Source: Oceanospirillaceae bacterium
GTDB taxonomy: Bacteria > Pseudomonadota > Gammaproteobacteria > Pseudomonadales > Balneatricaceae
NCBI GenBank assembly: GCA_013215375.1
Contig: JABSRB010000054.1
Coordinates: 1 to 32,073, forward strand
Direction of reading: 5' to 3'
DNA length: 32,073 bases
Shown here: positions 1 to 7,536 of the stretch, in pieces
Layout of the letters: each line of letters starts with the position of its first letter
How positions within the stretch are numbered: the stretch's first letter is position 1
Position numbers and translations under genes: made by a program
Notes under the pieces: model-generated
Databases searched by the model: none
Told to the model about the DNA's origin: nothing
The model's input: the letters and a program-made list of their open reading frames with translations, nothing else

Positions 1-349
1 TATCACCAAAGTGGCAATGGCTTTAAAAGAGAGTTTGCGCACTGATGATGATATTGCCGTGCGCTATGGTGGTGAAGAGTTTTTAATTCTACTGGTAGGT
101 TCTACCATGGAGCAAGCTGAGCGGGTTGCAGAACGCATTCAATCCATTATTCTTAAATTTGATATAAAACATGAAAAATCTAAATTTGATCAATTATCGC
201 TGAGCTTAGGTGTGGCACATTCGACTGAGTTTGAAAATGGTAATTGGCAGGCTCTGTTTGAAATTGCTGACAAACGCTTATACAGTGCTAAAGCTAACGG
301 TCGCGCCAGAACTGTATCTAAAGGTGACATGAAATCCCTAAGTACCTAA
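1..349 (+). CDS. Diguanylate cyclase, C-terminal GGDEF fragment (5' end outside window)
   Basis: This is the last ~115 residues of a protein whose reading frame is open to the left window edge. The active-site motif reads RYGGEEFLILL, a GGEEF variant of GGDEF, and is followed by the family's typical C-terminal block IADKRLYSAKANGRAR. GGDEF proteins condense two GTP into the second messenger cyclic di-GMP. The GGEEF form is normally active, so the catalytic core seems intact. The N-terminal sensor or membrane part lies outside the window, so the signal it reads is unknown. The gene converges on the minus-strand recombinase. Family assignment is firm; activity is inferred. Confidence 0.93.
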   Translation, partial: ITKVAMALKESLRTDDDIAVRYGGEEFLILLVGSTMEQAERVAERIQSIILKFDIKHEKSKFDQLSLSLGVAHSTEFENGNWQALFEIADKRLYSAKANGRARTVSKGDMKSLST

Positions 350-365
350 GATCATTATACATAGT

Positions 366-404
366 CCTAAATTTTGGCGTTGATTAACCAAAGCTAAATT
401 TAGG
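366..404 (+). terminator. Stem-loop between convergent genes, possible weak terminator
   Basis: Two perfect 9-nt complementary arms, CCTAAATTT (366-374) and AAATTTAGG (396-404), enclose a loop that can itself pair (TTTGG with CCAAA). It begins 17 nt after the stop codon of the GGDEF gene and lies before the 3' end of the recombinase gene. There is only a short T-run after the right arm (GGGGCTTTAA), so it is a weak intrinsic terminator at best. Confidence 0.45.
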
Positions 405-435
405 GGCTTTAAGTATTAATTGATGGGCTAAGTTA

Positions 436-1704
436 TCAAACCTTTCGTTTTACACCACTTCTCGCACGGTCCTTAATGTTGCTCTGTATGTAGTTTTTAT
501 CGGTGGTTTCAGAGGATGCATGCCCTAACTCATCAGCAAGGTGTTTTAATGGGCGAGTTCCCGCATCTTCAGTTGCGCCGGTATGGCGCAGCCAGTGAGT
601 AGTGGCGGCCATTAAGTAGTTGGCATCTTCTTTAAACCCATCTCTGTGCAGCGCTTTTATCGCGTAGTCAAAACTTTGCTCCACGATGCGTCTGATTTGC
701 CTGGAGGTCATGTTACCACTGCCGCGCAGCTTATTGAGCATGGCAGTATCTTCATCGGGCGAGGGCAGGGAGGACAACTCTCTATAATGTCGATAGCGCT
801 TAAGATAGACTAAATAAGCCTCGGGGACAGTCACAGAACGAATCTTATTTCCTTTACCAAACACGGTTAAATACCAAAAATTATCATCATCTTTGCTGAA
901 ATCTGACATTGTTGGGCGCCACTTAGCGTGTTCTGATAGCTCTGATACACGTAAATAGAGAGTTTTTAAAGTCACCACAATAAAGAGGTTTCTCTCGTAT
1001 TGAGGGTCTTCATCAGCCATTTCTTTAGTGATACCCAGCACATATTCCCATTGTAATTCACTCAGCGTATCGGGCGTTTTACGTTGTACTTGTTTGACTA
1101 AATAAGGACAGCTTTTCTTCACCACAGGAACAAAGTTTTTATCACATATTTCTTCCATTTGCGCATGTTGATATAAAACGCTAATAGCAGTAAAGGTAGA
1201 AATTAATGATTCTTGTGAAGGTCGGTATTGATCAATATTAGCTTGTGCATCTGGATTTTTCTTCGCCATGGATTTAGGCACTTTAACCACAAAGGGCCGC
1301 CATTTAGTATTTGAAATAAATTGACCAGTTTTTTCTTTAAAGCGTTGTTGTACAGATAAGCCAATCCATTTCTTTTCCGGTTTCCAGACAAACTCAATGT
1401 AAGCTTCAATATCTTTACGGCCAACTTGAAAAATACCTTTATCTAAAGTCTGCCAACAAAAAAGACACCAACGTTCAATCTCATTACGAAACCTGATAAA
1501 TGTACCGTCAGATTTTCGGCCCATGATATAGAGAAAGTCTAATACAAAAATAAGCTCAGTTTGTGCAGTTACGGTTAAATGATCTAGGCTGGTTAAAAAC
1601 TCAGCTAAGTTTGGGTACTCAGTGTGTAATTCATTTTTAACCATTAAAGAGCGTTGATATCTGATTTCAGCAAAGGTGTTAATTAGTGGTGTTACACGGG
1701 GCAT
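436..1704 (-). CDS. Tyrosine recombinase / phage-type integrase
   Basis: This 422-residue protein carries the full catalytic set of the tyrosine recombinase family in its C-terminal half: Arg252 (LYLRVSELSEH), a beta-hairpin Lys near 284 (VFGKGNKIRSVTVP), the His370-x-x-Arg373 box (THWLRHTGATED), His395 (ELGHASSETT) and the nucleophile Tyr405 (DKNYIQ). Such enzymes cut and rejoin DNA at specific sites through a covalent 3'-phosphotyrosine link. Residues 1-230 would hold the DNA-binding domains, but I do not recognise a named subfamily there. ATG 1704 has GGAA 6-7 nt upstream. No tRNA, excisionase or other phage gene is visible nearby, so it is an orphan, perhaps a remnant of an integrated element or a chromosomal recombinase. 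It appears intact. Confidence 0.92.
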   Translation of the reverse strand: MPRVTPLINTFAEIRYQRSLMVKNELHTEYPNLAEFLTSLDHLTVTAQTELIFVLDFLYIMGRKSDGTFIRFRNEIERWCLFCWQTLDKGIFQVGRKDIEAYIEFVWKPEKKWIGLSVQQRFKEKTGQFISNTKWRPFVVKVPKSMAKKNPDAQANIDQYRPSQESLISTFTAISVLYQHAQMEEICDKNFVPVVKKSCPYLVKQVQRKTPDTLSELQWEYVLGITKEMADEDPQYERNLFIVVTLKTLYLRVSELSEHAKWRPTMSDFSKDDDNFWYLTVFGKGNKIRSVTVPEAYLVYLKRYRHYRELSSLPSPDEDTAMLNKLRGSGNMTSRQIRRIVEQSFDYAIKALHRDGFKEDANYLMAATTHWLRHTGATEDAGTRPLKHLADELGHASSETTDKNYIQSNIKDRARSGVKRKV

Positions 1705-1761
1705 GAAATTTCCAATGATTAGAGTATAGAGTCACAAAAAGCTATTATAGAGCCTTCTCAT

Positions 1762-1795
1762 ACTATGTCCAATACTTAAGAGTATTGGACATAGT
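1762..1795. repeat. Near-perfect 34-bp palindrome upstream of the recombinase
   Basis: The left arm (1762-1776, ACTATGTCCAATACT) and right arm (1781-1795) are exact 15-nt reverse complements around a 4-nt centre, TAAG. Pairing can extend two more positions outward through a T-G wobble and an A-T pair. It sits about 58 bp upstream of the recombinase start codon, so it could be an autoregulatory operator, a recombinase core site or an RNA hairpin in the leader. It has no flanking T-run. The symmetry is seen directly; the role is inferred. Confidence 0.7.
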
Positions 1796-2216
1796 GTAGT
1801 GTTATATGGCCTATCATTCACTTAATCTAAACGTCTAAGTTTGAGCGGCTTCTTCAATGTCTAACATTGCTGGCGACCTTGCATCTAACAGTTCAGTTTG
1901 GCCGCGAAATTCAAGATTAAACCTGTTATTGCTATGAGTTAAAATTATCCTTTAAAACCGACTATCCACTATAGAACCTTTGCTTATTTGGGTTCGTTCA
2001 ATTCATCTCATTGAACAACTAAATGATTTTGCGTTAGTTAGTCCTGATGACTAATATCAAATTTTTATTATGCTACAAACACGTACTACAAATAAGCATA
2101 AACTACCTATATTAATCATATATATACTTAATTATTTGATCGCTTTTATTTGGTTGAAATGTAGTCAGTTTGAGCTGTGTTAGTCGTTCCGTTCCTCCCT
2201 TATTGTCCCCCCTCAA

Positions 2217-2244
2217 TGGACAAAACATAAATAAACACTATACT
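2217..2244 (+). promoter_or_regulatory. Sigma70-type promoter for the CBS-nuo operon
   Basis: A -35 box TGGACA (2217-2222, five of six matches to TTGACA) is followed after 16 nt by the -10 box TATACT (2239-2244, five of six). It lies about 40 nt upstream of the CBS start codon. The -35 is overlapped by a 6-bp inverted repeat, TTGTCC (2203-2208) and GGACAA (2218-2223), which could be an operator. This is the best-placed promoter for the long plus-strand operon that follows. Confidence 0.5.
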
Positions 2245-2285
2245 AAAGTGAGATTCGCTTCATTACTTAACAGGGAGGAGTCCAT

Positions 2286-2705
2286 ATGTTTAGGTCAGTT
2301 AATGCTCTAGATTATATGACGGCACAACCCGTTGTGGTAAAACCAGATACCAATATTTTCAATGTCATTCACGAGATAATTGTGCACAGAGTTTCTGGTG
2401 CCTCGGTGGTTGATTCCGACAATAATATTGTTGGTATTATCTCTGAAATTGACTGCCTGCGAGCGATACTCGATGGTAGTTATTACAATGAAGTTGGTGG
2501 CACAGCCGCAGATTTCATGTCCACTGACATTGAGTCAGTAACATCTCACGTAGACATTCTCGCCGTAGCAAAACGCATGGTTACCGATAGAAGACGTCGT
2601 ATTCCCGTTGTCGAAAAAGGCAAGTTTATTGGACAATTGAGTGTGCGCAGCATCCTCAAAGCGATAAAAGATTTTGATGTCCCGGAAGATAAATCAGAGC
2701 GTTAA
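2286..2705 (+). CDS. Two-CBS-domain protein at the head of the nuo operon
   Basis: This 139-residue protein consists almost entirely of a CBS pair: domain 1 at about residues 7-62 (ALDYMTAQPVVVKPDTNI ... VGIISEIDCLRAIL) and domain 2 at about 74-131 (DFMSTDIESVTSHVDI ... RRRRIPVVEKGKFIGQLS). CBS pairs bind adenine nucleotides such as AMP, ATP or NAD-type ligands and act as energy sensors when attached to or partnered with other proteins. There is no catalytic domain and no membrane segment. The ribosome-binding site is strong (AGGGAGGAG before ATG 2286). The gene ends 42 bp before nuoA on the same strand with no terminator between, so it is probably co-transcribed with complex I. A regulatory role towards NADH oxidation is inferred only. 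Confidence 0.9.
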   Translation: MFRSVNALDYMTAQPVVVKPDTNIFNVIHEIIVHRVSGASVVDSDNNIVGIISEIDCLRAILDGSYYNEVGGTAADFMSTDIESVTSHVDILAVAKRMVTDRRRRIPVVEKGKFIGQLSVRSILKAIKDFDVPEDKSER

Positions 2706-2747
2706 ATAAACACAGGCCTCACCGCTAATAGTGTTATAGGAGTCGAT

Positions 2748-3107
2748 ATGATTTCAATGTCTTTTGTTATCTATTTTTTGGCAATTATAATGTTAACCGT
2801 CACCATGCTGGTGATTTCCCGACTGCTTAACCCTAAAGTCATCCCCCGTAAAAATCCCCTGCCATTTGAGTCCGGTATTGTTCCCTACGGAAATACTAAC
2901 ATTCGCTGGAGCGTTAACTATTTTTTAGTGGCTATCCTGTTTGTTATTTTCGACATGGAAGCAGTATTTCTCTACGTTTGGTCAGTGGTGGTATTAGAGA
3001 CAGGCTGGCCCGCTTTTTTTGCAAACTCAGTATTTGTCGGCATCTTATTAATTGCATTGATCTATGAGTGGCGCATGGGAGTACTAGAATGGGGAAGAAA
3101 AATATAA
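2748..3107 (+). CDS. nuoA: NADH-quinone oxidoreductase subunit A
   Basis: This 119-residue membrane subunit of complex I has three hydrophobic segments, at roughly residues 3-25, 60-82 and 88-110. The family signature NPLPFESGIVPYG and the segment NYFLVAILFVIFDMEAVFLY mark it as NuoA/ND3. The acidic FDMEAVF helix and the loop between helices 1 and 2 sit at the quinone-chamber end of the membrane arm and are involved in coupling. A ribosome-binding site, TAGGAG, precedes ATG 2748. It is first of thirteen nuo genes in the standard order. Length is usual for a short NuoA (E. coli has 147 residues). Confidence 0.96.
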   Translation: MISMSFVIYFLAIIMLTVTMLVISRLLNPKVIPRKNPLPFESGIVPYGNTNIRWSVNYFLVAILFVIFDMEAVFLYVWSVVVLETGWPAFFANSVFVGILLIALIYEWRMGVLEWGRKI

Positions 3108-3140
3108 ATATGTAATTAGAGGCAACTCAAGGAGTTTAAT

Positions 3141-3782
3141 ATGCGCTGGAAGCTGTCGGAACCGCAACAGCAAGTGGATAACAACCCTACTCTCGAAGAA
3201 ATTCTAGAAAAAAACATCATATTAGCCAAACTGGATGATTTAGTCGCCTGGGGCAGAAGCAATTCTCTGTGGCCGTTCAATTTTGGCCTCTCCTGTTGCT
3301 ATGTCGAAATGGCCACAGCCTTTACCAGTCGCCACGATATTGCCCGCTTCGGCGCAGAAGTTATTCGCGCCACGCCAAGAGAAGCGGATTTAATTGTCAT
3401 TTCTGGTACGCCTTTTCTTAAAATGGCACCTGTTATCAAACACTTATACGAACAAATACTAGAGCCTCGCTGGGTTATTAGCATGGGTTCGTGTGCTAAC
3501 TCTGGTGGAATGTATGACGTTTACAGTGTGGTGCAAGGGGTTGATCGTATCCTGCCTGTGGATGTTTATGTGCCTGGCTGCCCTCCTCGCCCTGAAGCGC
3601 TGCTCTACGGTTTAATACTTTTGCAGCAGGCAATTAAAGACGGTGCACCTAAGCAGCGACGACCGTTGGGCAAAGTGGTGACAGCACAAGAAATTGACGA
3701 TTTTGCAAGTCGCTGCCTACGCGATGAAAAGCAGGCAAAAAGAATAGCCATGACCCAGATAGACAGTCCCAAGGGAGTGTAG
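3141..3782 (+). CDS. nuoB: NADH-quinone oxidoreductase subunit B (N2 cluster)
   Basis: This 213-residue peripheral-arm subunit holds iron-sulphur cluster N2, the last electron carrier before quinone. The four ligands are visible: the tandem cysteines Cys52-Cys53 (GLSCCYVEM), Cys118 ([12 protein letters not shown]) and Cys147 ([14 protein letters not shown]). Length and motifs match NuoB/PSST. The start at 3141 follows the sequence CAAGGAG. The stop codon is 6 nt from the nuoCD start, indicating translational coupling. Confidence 0.97.
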   Translation: MRWKLSEPQQQVDNNPTLEEILEKNIILAKLDDLVAWGRSNSLWPFNFGLSCCYVEMATAFTSRHDIARFGAEVIRATPREADLIVISGTPFLKMAPVIKHLYEQILEPRWVISMGSCANSGGMYDVYSVVQGVDRILPVDVYVPGCPPRPEALLYGLILLQQAIKDGAPKQRRPLGKVVTAQEIDDFASRCLRDEKQAKRIAMTQIDSPKGV

Positions 3783-3788
3783 CTGATT

Positions 3789-5549
3789 ATGATGAGAGCT
3801 GATCTAGTCGCAAAACAACTAATATATACACAGCTTCAGCAACACTTTGATCAGCATTCGTTGCGTCTGCAACACAGCTGCTGTGACACTCTGACACTTT
3901 GGGTATCAGAGTCTGACTTAAAACCGTTTTTGCTTCATTTACGAGATGGGCCTTTGCGTTACCATATGCTGTTTGATTTATATGCGTTGGACGAGAGGTT
4001 ACGCCAGCATTGGGATGGGCAGCCAACATGTGATTTCAGTCTGGTTTACCAGCTGATGTCGGTGCGACAAACTTGTGACATTAAGCTTAAAGTGGCACTT
4101 TGGGGGGATTACCCCAGTACCGAAACCATAACCGACTTGTGGCCAAATGCCAATTGGTACGAGCGTGAAATATGGGATATGTTTGGCATTAAATTCGTTA
4201 ATCATCCGCTGTTAAAGCGCATTTTAACTCCCCCTACTTTTAATGGTCATCCACTGCGCAAAGAGTATGCCTGTCGCGCTACCGAGCAACCCCCTTTCCA
4301 ACTCGATGACGAGCAGCAAGCTAAAGAGCAGCAAGCATTACGTTTTGATCCCGGGGACTGGGGCATGAGCCGCCAATCTGCCGAATCTGATTTTATGTAT
4401 CTTAATTTGGGCCCCAACCATCCCAGTGTGCACGGTGTGTTTCGCATTGCCCTGCAATTAAATGGTGAACGCATCATAGACGCGGCTCCCGATATTGGAT
4501 ATCACCACCGCGGCGCCGAAAAAATAGCTGAGCGCCAGACTTGGCACGGCTTCATTCCCTATACCGATAGGATAGATTATCTGGGTGGAGTGATGAATAA
4601 CTTGCCCTATGTGATGGCGTTGGAAAAAATGGCCAAGATCGATGTGCCAGAGCGAGCGCAGTGCATTAGAGTAATGCTGTGTGAGTGTTTTCGCATTCTC
4701 AGTCACATGTTGTTCTACGGGACTTTTACCCAGGATTTGGGGCAGCTCTCAACAATATTTTACCTTTTTACTGACCGAGAGAAACTCTTTGCCATTATCG
4801 AGGCTATTACTGGTGCACGCATGCACCCGAGCTGGTTTCGCATTGGTGGCGTCGCCCAAGATTTGCCGATTGGCTGGGATGTGATGTTGCGTGAATTTCT
4901 AGACTATTTTCCTGCACGTTTAGATGAATACGACGTGTTGGCAATGCAAAATTCTATCTTGAAAAAACGCACCGTCGGTATTGGTAAATACAGTACCGCT
5001 GAAGCTTTGGACTGGGGAGTGACAGGTGCAGGGTTAAGAGCCACCGGACTTGATTTTGATTTGCGCAAGGCACGTCCCTACAGTGGTTATGAAAACTACG
5101 AGTTTGAAATCCCGCTGGCTAATAATGGCGACTGCTACGATAGGTGCTGGGTGCGGGTGCAAGAAATGCGTCAGAGCTTGAAGATAATTCGCCAGTGTCT
5201 GGACAACATGCCCAGCGGCCCTTACAAAGCATCACACCCAGCAACGACTCCACCTGTGAATGAGCGTAGTAAACAAGATATTGAAACCCAAATTCAGCAT
5301 TTCCTCAACGTTAGTTGGGGGCCTGTGATGCCGGTAGACGAGGTCTGTGTGGCCATAGAGGCGACGAAAGGAATCAATAGTTACAGTTTGTATAGTGATG
5401 GTTCTAATACTAGCTATCGAACCCGAATTAGGACGCCTTCATTCCCGCATTTGCAGATGATACCGCAGATATCCCGTGGTTTATTGCTGCCTGATCTGAT
5501 CGCAATTATCGCCAGCATAGATTTCGTAATGGCCGACGTAGATAGGTGA
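3789..5549 (+). CDS. nuoCD: NADH-quinone oxidoreductase subunits C and D, fused
   Basis: This 586-residue fusion joins the 30-kDa subunit (NuoC, residues 1 to about 165) and the 49-kDa subunit (NuoD, from about 195). The NuoC part shows [20 protein letters not shown] near residues 120-139. The NuoD part shows [13 protein letters not shown] (207-219) and [19 protein letters not shown] (237-255), which line the quinone pocket beside cluster N2. Fusion of C and D is typical of gammaproteobacteria such as E. coli (about 600 residues) and supports that placement. Two ATGs occur in tandem at 3789 and 3792, so the start is uncertain by one codon. The stop codon lies 4 nt before nuoE. Confidence 0.97.
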   Translation: MMRADLVAKQLIYTQLQQHFDQHSLRLQHSCCDTLTLWVSESDLKPFLLHLRDGPLRYHMLFDLYALDERLRQHWDGQPTCDFSLVYQLMSVRQTCDIKLKVALWGDYPSTETITDLWPNANWYEREIWDMFGIKFVNHPLLKRILTPPTFNGHPLRKEYACRATEQPPFQLDDEQQAKEQQALRFDPGDWGMSRQSAESDFMYLNLGPNHPSVHGVFRIALQLNGERIIDAAPDIGYHHRGAEKIAERQTWHGFIPYTDRIDYLGGVMNNLPYVMALEKMAKIDVPERAQCIRVMLCECFRILSHMLFYGTFTQDLGQLSTIFYLFTDREKLFAIIEAITGARMHPSWFRIGGVAQDLPIGWDVMLREFLDYFPARLDEYDVLAMQNSILKKRTVGIGKYSTAEALDWGVTGAGLRATGLDFDLRKARPYSGYENYEFEIPLANNGDCYDRCWVRVQEMRQSLKIIRQCLDNMPSGPYKASHPATTPPVNERSKQDIETQIQHFLNVSWGPVMPVDEVCVAIEATKGINSYSLYSDGSNTSYRTRIRTPSFPHLQMIPQISRGLLLPDLIAIIASIDFVMADVDR

Positions 5550-5553
5550 TGAA

Positions 5554-6144
5554 ATGAACGTAGAGAAAGCCACCAACAATATTCAAACCGATCGTCGGCA
5601 ACTGCTTACCGCGCTTAGTGACGGCGAAAAAAACGAGATTGATCTGTTACTACAGCATTATCCTAGAGCCAGTGGCGCCACTATAGACGCTTTAAAAATT
5701 GTACAACAGTATCAGGGCTGGGTTAGTGATATGGCTATTGCTGCGCTGGCCCAGTATATGCGAGTGCCTCTGGCCGAGCTGGATTCGGTGGCGACCTTTT
5801 ATAATTTGATTTTTCGCCGCCCAGTCGGCGCTACGTTAATTCACCCTTGTAACGGCATTAGTTGTCAATTACTGGGATGTAAAAAAATTCAGCGACAACT
5901 GGAAACACAGTTGCAAATTAGTGATGGTGGTACAACCACTGACGGGCAGATCACCTTGCTTTCGCTGCCCTGTCTAGGGGCTTGTGATAAGGCACCAGTA
6001 CTTCTGTTAAGAAAGTCACTGCGAGTCGAGTCGACAGGCCCTATGCATTGTTCAGATCAATTATTAGAAAATTTGAATACCAGAAAAATCGAATTAGTCA
6101 TCAATAAACTCTGGGGGCGACGCTATGAGCGAGCAAGATCTTAG
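5554..6144 (+). CDS. nuoE: NADH-quinone oxidoreductase subunit E (2Fe-2S)
   Basis: This 196-residue NADH-module subunit binds the off-path 2Fe-2S cluster N1a through Cys99-x4-Cys104 (HPCNGISC) and Cys140-x3-Cys144 (LPCLGACD). The thioredoxin-like domain occupies the second half, preceded by a helical region with the family block VQQYQGWVSDMAIAALAQYM. The protein is about 30 residues longer than E. coli NuoE. The extra length is split between both ends, and the final ~20 bp overlap the nuoF start, which implies coupled translation. Confidence 0.95.
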   Translation: MNVEKATNNIQTDRRQLLTALSDGEKNEIDLLLQHYPRASGATIDALKIVQQYQGWVSDMAIAALAQYMRVPLAELDSVATFYNLIFRRPVGATLIHPCNGISCQLLGCKKIQRQLETQLQISDGGTTTDGQITLLSLPCLGACDKAPVLLLRKSLRVESTGPMHCSDQLLENLNTRKIELVINKLWGRRYERARS

Positions 6145-7423
6145 TCATTCGCCACCCTTAAAACCTTTGAGCCAACACCTAAATGTAGTGGCGCCATTGA
6201 GTCTGCAGCAGTATCGTGAAGTTCAAGGTTATCAAGGGTTTGAGCGGGCACTGGGTCAGAGCAGCGAGCAAGTGTTAGACATTATCAAAGCGTCAAACTT
6301 GCGCGGTCGCGGCGGTGCTGGCTTTCCCACGGGTATGAAATGGAGTTTTGTGCCCACCCCAAATGGCGATCTTGGGCCTAGATATCTAGTGGCCAATGCC
6401 GATGAAATGGAGCCTGGGGCATTTAAAGACCGCTGGTTGATGGAAGGTGCTCCCCATCAACTGATAGAGGGAATGTTAATCGCCGCCCATACGATCTGTG
6501 CCACTGTTGGTTATATTTTTATACGAAATGAATATTCACTCGCCGCTGCACGTCTGCAATCTGCCATAGATGAGTGCCTTGAAGCAGGGCTATTGGGCGA
6601 TAACATATTAGGTTCGCGATTATGTTTCCAGTTACACATCCATACCAGTGCCGGACGTTATATTTGTGGAGAGGAAACAGCACTGATTAATGCCTTAGAG
6701 GGTAAGCGCGCGATTCCTAGAGCTAAACCACCCTTTCCTCAAGTAGCAGGTTTATGGGGCAGACCCACCATCGTTAACAACGTGGAGACGTTTTATAATT
6801 TACCTAACCTACTGCGCTTTGGCGCTCAGTGGTATCAATCGTTAGGCCTTTTGGACGACGCAGGCAGTAAGATTTTTGGAGTCAGTGGACGGGTGAAAAA
6901 CCCGGGCCTATGGGAGCTACCAATGGGCACCAGCATCCGAGAAATTATCGAACAACACGCTGGGGGCATGGCCGATGGCTATCAGCTGCGTGCCTATTTG
7001 CCCGGTGGCGGCTCAACAGACTTTTTATTGCCTGAACATTTAGATACCGCCATGGAATATAACACTATCTCGGCGGTGGGCAGTCGCATGGGCACTGGCA
7101 CTATCATAGTGTTAGATGATCGCAACTGCCCAGTCGATATGATCCTCAATTTGGTTAGTTTTTTCTCCCAGGAATCTTGTGGTTGGTGTACACCTTGCCG
7201 CGAGGGATTACCCAGTGCCAGTTACTTGCTGCGTCAGATTGAGGAAGGCAATGGCAAGTTATCGGATTTACAGTATTTAACCGACATTATAGAGCTAATC
7301 AGTTTTGGCAATACCTTTTGCGCATTAGCGCCAGGAGCTGCAGAACCTTTACAGAGTGGCCTTAAATTTTTTGCAGAAGATTTTGCCCAGCATATAAAGC
7401 AGCAATGCTGCCCTTATCACTAA
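6125..7423 (+). CDS. nuoF: NADH-quinone oxidoreductase subunit F (FMN, NADH binding)
   Basis: This 432-residue subunit is the NADH dehydrogenase site of complex I. The nucleotide-binding glycine-rich loop GRGGAGFPTGMKW spans residues 61-73. The FMN/NADH region includes NADEMEPGAFKDR (91-103) and GRYICGEETALINALEG (177-193). The 4Fe-4S cluster N3 ligands are Cys352, Cys355, Cys358 (SCGWCTPCREG) and Cys399 (NTFCALAPG). The start at 6125 overlaps nuoE by 20 bp. About 113 bp separate it from nuoG, with no gene or clear signal in the gap. Confidence 0.97.
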   Translation: MSEQDLSHSPPLKPLSQHLNVVAPLSLQQYREVQGYQGFERALGQSSEQVLDIIKASNLRGRGGAGFPTGMKWSFVPTPNGDLGPRYLVANADEMEPGAFKDRWLMEGAPHQLIEGMLIAAHTICATVGYIFIRNEYSLAAARLQSAIDECLEAGLLGDNILGSRLCFQLHIHTSAGRYICGEETALINALEGKRAIPRAKPPFPQVAGLWGRPTIVNNVETFYNLPNLLRFGAQWYQSLGLLDDAGSKIFGVSGRVKNPGLWELPMGTSIREIIEQHAGGMADGYQLRAYLPGGGSTDFLLPEHLDTAMEYNTISAVGSRMGTGTIIVLDDRNCPVDMILNLVSFFSQESCGWCTPCREGLPSASYLLRQIEEGNGKLSDLQYLTDIIELISFGNTFCALAPGAAEPLQSGLKFFAEDFAQHIKQQCCPYH

Positions 7424-7536
7424 TGGCATGCTTGGATTTATCTACATTGTAAAAACAGAGAGCAAATAGAGAAGTGTCAAAGTAGTAAGTTATTAACGAC
7501 TTGTGAAAGTTGAATGCACCATCATGGAGAGCAGCT

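Larger units (their letters stand above)
1705..2285. other. Non-coding interval between recombinase and CBS gene
   Basis: This 581-bp AT-rich gap contains the palindrome at 1762-1795, a short open minus-strand stretch at 1835-1951 that reads like the tail of a lost gene, and the promoter of the CBS-nuo operon near 2217-2244. I see no tRNA, no complete gene and no other strong repeat in the remainder. Confidence 0.6.
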
